A stretch of DNA of 7,665 nucleotides. It comes from Candidatus Nealsonbacteria bacterium CG01_land_8_20_14_3_00_12. GTDB taxonomy: Bacteria; Patescibacteriota; Minisyncoccia; Minisyncoccales; PETJ01. The notes beneath the pieces were generated by a model that ran no database searches, was not told the origin of the DNA, and worked only from the letters and a program-made list of their open reading frames with translations. Positions 5,436-7,665 of this stretch are shown in pieces. Within the stretch, counting starts at the first letter, position 1; each line of letters opens with the position of its first letter. Made by a program: the position numbers and the translations under genes. The stretch lies in assembly GCA_002781125.1 (NCBI GenBank), contig PETJ01000071.1, positions 1 to 7,665 of the forward strand, written 5' to 3'.

Positions 5436-6469
5436 TTAAATAACTTTTTGGCTTCTTGCCAAATTTCTGGTTTATTCTGTTTTTCCTTCATCCAATATAT
5501 CCATTCCCCTCCCCATAAATAAAATGTATCTAAACCGGTTTTTTTGGCAAATTCGATATTTTTTTGAAATCTTTCTAAGTTCATTGTCTTCTCTTGTTCT
5601 TCTAATGGTGAATCATAGAGTAATTTTGGCCCCCAGGGTTCGGCTTGAAGTTCAGTCACAATAACTTTTTTATTAAATATTTTTTCAATTAGCTGGGCTT
5701 TTCTCCAATAAAAAGTTGGTGGCAAAGGATAATAAATGTAAGTTCCCAATTGGCGAAACCAAACTTTTTTGTACATTGTGGTTCCTACAATATCGCCAAA
5801 TCTAGCAGCGGTAACCCAGAGAGAGCCTTCTCCACTGTCAGAAATGACAATTGGTCGAGGGGCCCGCGCCAAAGGCGCGGGAGGATGTGGTGGGTGGGTT
5901 GTAGTCTGAGCATCAAGTGATTTTACCAAATCTATTTCTTTTTTCAAGAAATTTTTATCAACCCAGGGACATTCTCCAAAAGGAAAAAATGGCTCATTTT
6001 CAACTTGCCAAGTATCTATTGATATCGAATCTCGATACCGTAAGACAATTTTTTCAATTAGCTTTAATATACTTTTTTGTTGCTCTTCTTTTGATAAATT
6101 TTTTGCCCATTCTGGAATATGGCATTCTGGCCAACGGCCGCTTTTCATTCCAATGACTAAAAGGATTTTTACTCCTTTTTCATCGGCTGTTTTTATCTGC
6201 CAATCCAAATCTTCGAAATTGTAGTCTCCTTCTTTTGGCTCAATTAAATCCCAGTGAGTAATTAACTTTATATTTCTTACTCCTAAATCATCCAATAAAG
6301 CTAAATAAGTTTCTCGCCAATCTAATCCCAAATTTTCAGTATGTTTTTGAGAAAAATTCACTCCCCAAGTAATTTCTTTTGCCGGAGGAGGCTCTCCAAT
6401 AAAAAGATAACCAGCGAAAATTAAAAGAAAAAGTAAAACTCCTAATAAAATTTTTTTAAAAATTCTCAT
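5405..6469 (-). CDS. membrane-anchored clan GH-A-like glycoside hydrolase
   Basis: This is a predicted retaining TIM-barrel glycosidase acting outside the membrane. It has 354 residues. A basic start (MRIFKK) and hydrophobic segment (7-24) form an uncleaved anchor or signal peptide. The barrel begins at WGVNFSQKH (35-43). The expected clan GH-A signatures are WQVENEP (154-160), with acid/base Glu159 after Asn158, and VTELQAEPW (271-279), with nucleophile Glu273. LWGGEWIYW (318-326) fits the last barrel strand. Residues 189-204 (TTTHPPHPPAPLARAP) look inserted between SLDAQ and RPIVISDSGE, and match a GC-rich hairpin in the DNA (5858-5905). The last nine residues are encoded by the two-hairpin repeat 5381-5435. 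ATG overlaps the stop of the membrane-protein gene before it as ATGA. The exact GH family and substrate are not determinable here. Confidence 0.82.
   Translation of the reverse strand: MRIFKKILLGVLLFLLIFAGYLFIGEPPPAKEITWGVNFSQKHTENLGLDWRETYLALLDDLGVRNIKLITHWDLIEPKEGDYNFEDLDWQIKTADEKGVKILLVIGMKSGRWPECHIPEWAKNLSKEEQQKSILKLIEKIVLRYRDSISIDTWQVENEPFFPFGECPWVDKNFLKKEIDLVKSLDAQTTTHPPHPPAPLARAPRPIVISDSGEGSLWVTAARFGDIVGTTMYKKVWFRQLGTYIYYPLPPTFYWRKAQLIEKIFNKKVIVTELQAEPWGPKLLYDSPLEEQEKTMNLERFQKNIEFAKKTGLDTFYLWGGEWIYWMKEKQNKPEIWQEAKKLFNRTDIYVSEG
5858..5905 (-). repeat. in-frame GC-rich palindromic insertion inside the glycoside hydrolase gene
   Basis: CCCGCGCC-AAA-GGCGCGGG (5863-5881) is a perfect eight-pair hairpin in an otherwise AT-rich gene. 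It encodes part of a Thr/His/Pro/Ala-rich stretch of about 16 residues that interrupts what would otherwise read as a continuous SLD-x-RPIVISDSGE segment. The boundaries given are the codons that appear extra; true element ends are uncertain. It behaves like a Rickettsia-type palindromic element, a small repeat that inserts in coding sequence without breaking the frame. Confidence 0.6.
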
Positions 6470-7365
6470 ATTGCTAATAAAGCTAATCCTCCACCAATCA
6501 ATAAAATAGCGATTATTTTTTGAATAAGAATTTTTCTGGAAATTTTTTCTTTGATAATCTGAGGAAGCTTTAAAGAAATCAAGGCGGTAAAAATTAATAA
6601 AAATACATATTTGGTTCCTTCTAAAGCATTAACAAAAGCTAAAAAGCCTAAGGGAACTAAGGCAATGGCCCAATTTTGGAGTAAAAAGGCACCAGCTCCT
6701 AAAGCCTGATTTGAAAGAAAAATTCCAGCAGTTTTTGGCTTAAAACTAACTCGCTTTTTAAATAATTCTTCTTTTACTTCTTTAGAAAAAAGGAAAAAGA
6801 TGGCCGCCAAAAATCCACCAATTCTCATCCAGATAAATCCTGACCAAAAAGGCTGGGTCAAATAAACAAATTTAGATAAAACAAAGGCTAAAGAAAACAA
6901 AAAAGCAGTCAGGGCTGAAATCTCTAAACTTTTTAAAGTGATGAATTTTGCCTTTTCAAAAGTAATTAAAATACTACCAATAATCAATGAAATAAAAGCT
7001 AAAATTTGGAAAATTCCGAGCTTTTCGCCACCAGAAAACAAATATACTAAACCAAAGGTAGAGAGAGGCAAGAATCCGCCAATAGCTGGAACTATTCTGG
7101 AGGCTTCAAAAAGTTGGAGAGCTCCAATTAATCCAAGTAAGGCAAAAATATAGAGAGCTCCGGCCAAGAGGCTAAGAATAATATCCAAAGAATTAGGAAC
7201 CAAAAAACCGAGAGGAAATAAAAAGAGAGCCAATATCCCGAGTATTCCTACATAAAAAGCATAAACTTTTGGGTTGGGAATTGGCCCGGAGATTAGATAT
7301 TTATCAATCAAGGCAACAATGGCTAAAAGAAAATATGCAGAAATAGTAACGGTTAACCAAAGCAT
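6466..7365 (-). CDS. DMT-superfamily (EamA-like) ten-helix membrane transporter
   Basis: This integral membrane protein has 299 residues and about ten hydrophobic helices, near 2-20, 35-55, 61-80, 90-110, 116-136, 148-168, 175-193, 212-232, 240-262 and 281-298. That is the usual 5+5 layout and length of EamA/DMT carriers. GALQLFEASRIVPAIGGFLP (81-100) resembles the fourth-helix region of the family, and Lys/Arg-rich loops near 196-211 and 268-280 would be cytoplasmic. The family exports or exchanges small metabolites; some members move nucleotide sugars or lipid-linked sugars. Its place between glycosyltransferase and glycosidase genes suggests a link to glycan metabolism, but the substrate is unknown. 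The ATG lies 13 bases inside the end of the gene before it, and its TGA overlaps the next ATG, so the three are probably co-transcribed. No Shine-Dalgarno site precedes the start. Confidence 0.85.
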   Translation of the reverse strand: MLWLTVTISAYFLLAIVALIDKYLISGPIPNPKVYAFYVGILGILALFLFPLGFLVPNSLDIILSLLAGALYIFALLGLIGALQLFEASRIVPAIGGFLPLSTFGLVYLFSGGEKLGIFQILAFISLIIGSILITFEKAKFITLKSLEISALTAFLFSLAFVLSKFVYLTQPFWSGFIWMRIGGFLAAIFFLFSKEVKEELFKKRVSFKPKTAGIFLSNQALGAGAFLLQNWAIALVPLGFLAFVNALEGTKYVFLLIFTALISLKLPQIIKEKISRKILIQKIIAILLIGGGLALLAI

Positions 7366-7665
7366 TTTTCAATTATTTTTTGAATATTTATTGTTCCTAA
7401 TTTTTCTCCTTCAATAAATCCTTCCATGGCAGCTTCAGCTAAATATCCTCGGTTCAGCCAGTCAAACAACCATTGGTCGGTATAGCTTGGATTTTCTTCT
7501 AAGGCCCCAAAACCCGATTTTAAAAGCCACCTTTTATTGAATTCTTCTTGAGAGCCGATGGGAGGAGCAATAATTATTGGTAAACCCAAAGCAGCATAAA
7601 AAGATAATTCACTTGGCTTTGTCCACAAAATATCAGTTTTTCTTAACTTTTGATTAAACTCTTTA
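7353..7665 (-). CDS. C-terminal part of a GT-B (MurG/MGDG-synthase-like) glycosyltransferase (5' end beyond window)
   Basis: The reading frame is open to the right edge, so this is the last 103 residues of a longer protein. A TTG at 7628 could be read as a start, but the frame and the fold continue upstream of it. The visible part contains TDILWTKPSELSFYAALGLP followed by PIIIAPPIGSQEEFN. This is the donor-binding pattern of GT-B enzymes such as MurG and MGDG synthase: a loop with K-P-x-E, a helix start at A-x-G-x-P, then a hydrophobic strand and a Gln-Glu-x-x-Asn motif that contacts the nucleotide sugar. The final 40 residues are helical and resemble the swap-back end of this fold. It begins the envelope/carbohydrate run here and overlaps the transporter gene by 13 bases. 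The family call is moderately sure; donor and acceptor are unknown. Confidence 0.65.
   Translation of the reverse strand, partial: KEFNQKLRKTDILWTKPSELSFYAALGLPIIIAPPIGSQEEFNKRWLLKSGFGALEENPSYTDQWLFDWLNRGYLAEAAMEGFIEGEKLGTINIQKIIEKCFG

Noticed and set aside
654..6156. Plus-strand open frames of 66-103 codons inside the minus-strand genes
   Set aside because: All lie opposite well-supported conserved genes, have no recognisable domains, and follow the antisense pattern of AT-rich coding sequence.
5405..6469. Glycoside hydrolase as a pseudogene because of the odd proline-rich stretch and tail
   Set aside because: The frame is intact and both catalytic glutamates and the barrel motifs are preserved on either side of the insertion.
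7353..7628. A separate 91-residue gene starting with TTG at 7628
   Set aside because: The frame is open to the window edge and the residues before the TTG continue the GT-B domain, so it is the tail of a longer gene.

Overview
The window looks like a piece of a small AT-rich genome from the Candidate Phyla Radiation (Patescibacteria, probably a Parcubacteria-like lineage). The grounds are gene style, AT-rich codon use, compact same-strand packing, absence of clear Shine-Dalgarno sites, and small envelope and carbohydrate genes. TGA is used as a normal stop in three genes, which argues against the UGA-recoded Gracilibacteria/Absconditabacteria. The placement is inference, because no rRNA or marker gene is present.

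All seven genes lie on the minus strand, so transcription runs from high to low coordinates. From 7665 down to 4667 is an envelope/carbohydrate block. It holds the C-terminal end of a GT-B glycosyltransferase (7353-7665), a ten-helix DMT/EamA-type membrane protein (6466-7365), a membrane-anchored clan GH-A-like glycoside hydrolase (5405-6469) and a family 2 glycosyltransferase (4667-5374). The first three overlap by 13 and 4 bases, so they are probably one transcription unit. From 4515 down to 1 is a protein-quality-control block: a membrane-anchored HtrA/Deg protease with one PDZ domain (3175-4515), a ClpB-type disaggregase (323-3016), and the start of a second HtrA-like protein (1-323). In that second protein the catalytic-histidine position is occupied by glutamate.

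The most unusual content is in the short gaps and in some coding ends. Two copies of a 78-80 bp structured element (3054-3131 and 4551-4630) share the arm GCCCAGTAGAG and the same predicted three-way-junction fold, with different but still complementary stems. Each abuts the -35 box of a sigma70-like promoter, one for clpB and one for htrA. In both promoters TATAAT ends only 7-8 bases before the ATG, so these mRNAs should be leaderless or nearly so. A 35-base hairpin with related ends sits beside the first element.

A second repeat family of two adjacent hairpins (4649-4700 and 5381-5435) overlaps the 3' ends of the glycosyltransferase 2 and glycoside hydrolase genes. It encodes the last codons of both proteins in the same frame and carries a compensatory base-pair change. 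A third event is a GC-rich hairpin inserted in frame in the glycoside hydrolase gene (5858-5905), adding about 16 proline-rich residues between the two catalytic glutamates. Together these suggest active palindromic repeat families, similar in behaviour to REP/BIME or Rickettsia palindromic elements, that shape gene ends, coding sequence and promoters. No tRNA, rRNA, CRISPR array, insertion sequence or origin is visible, and no gene-free stretch exceeds about 160 bases.
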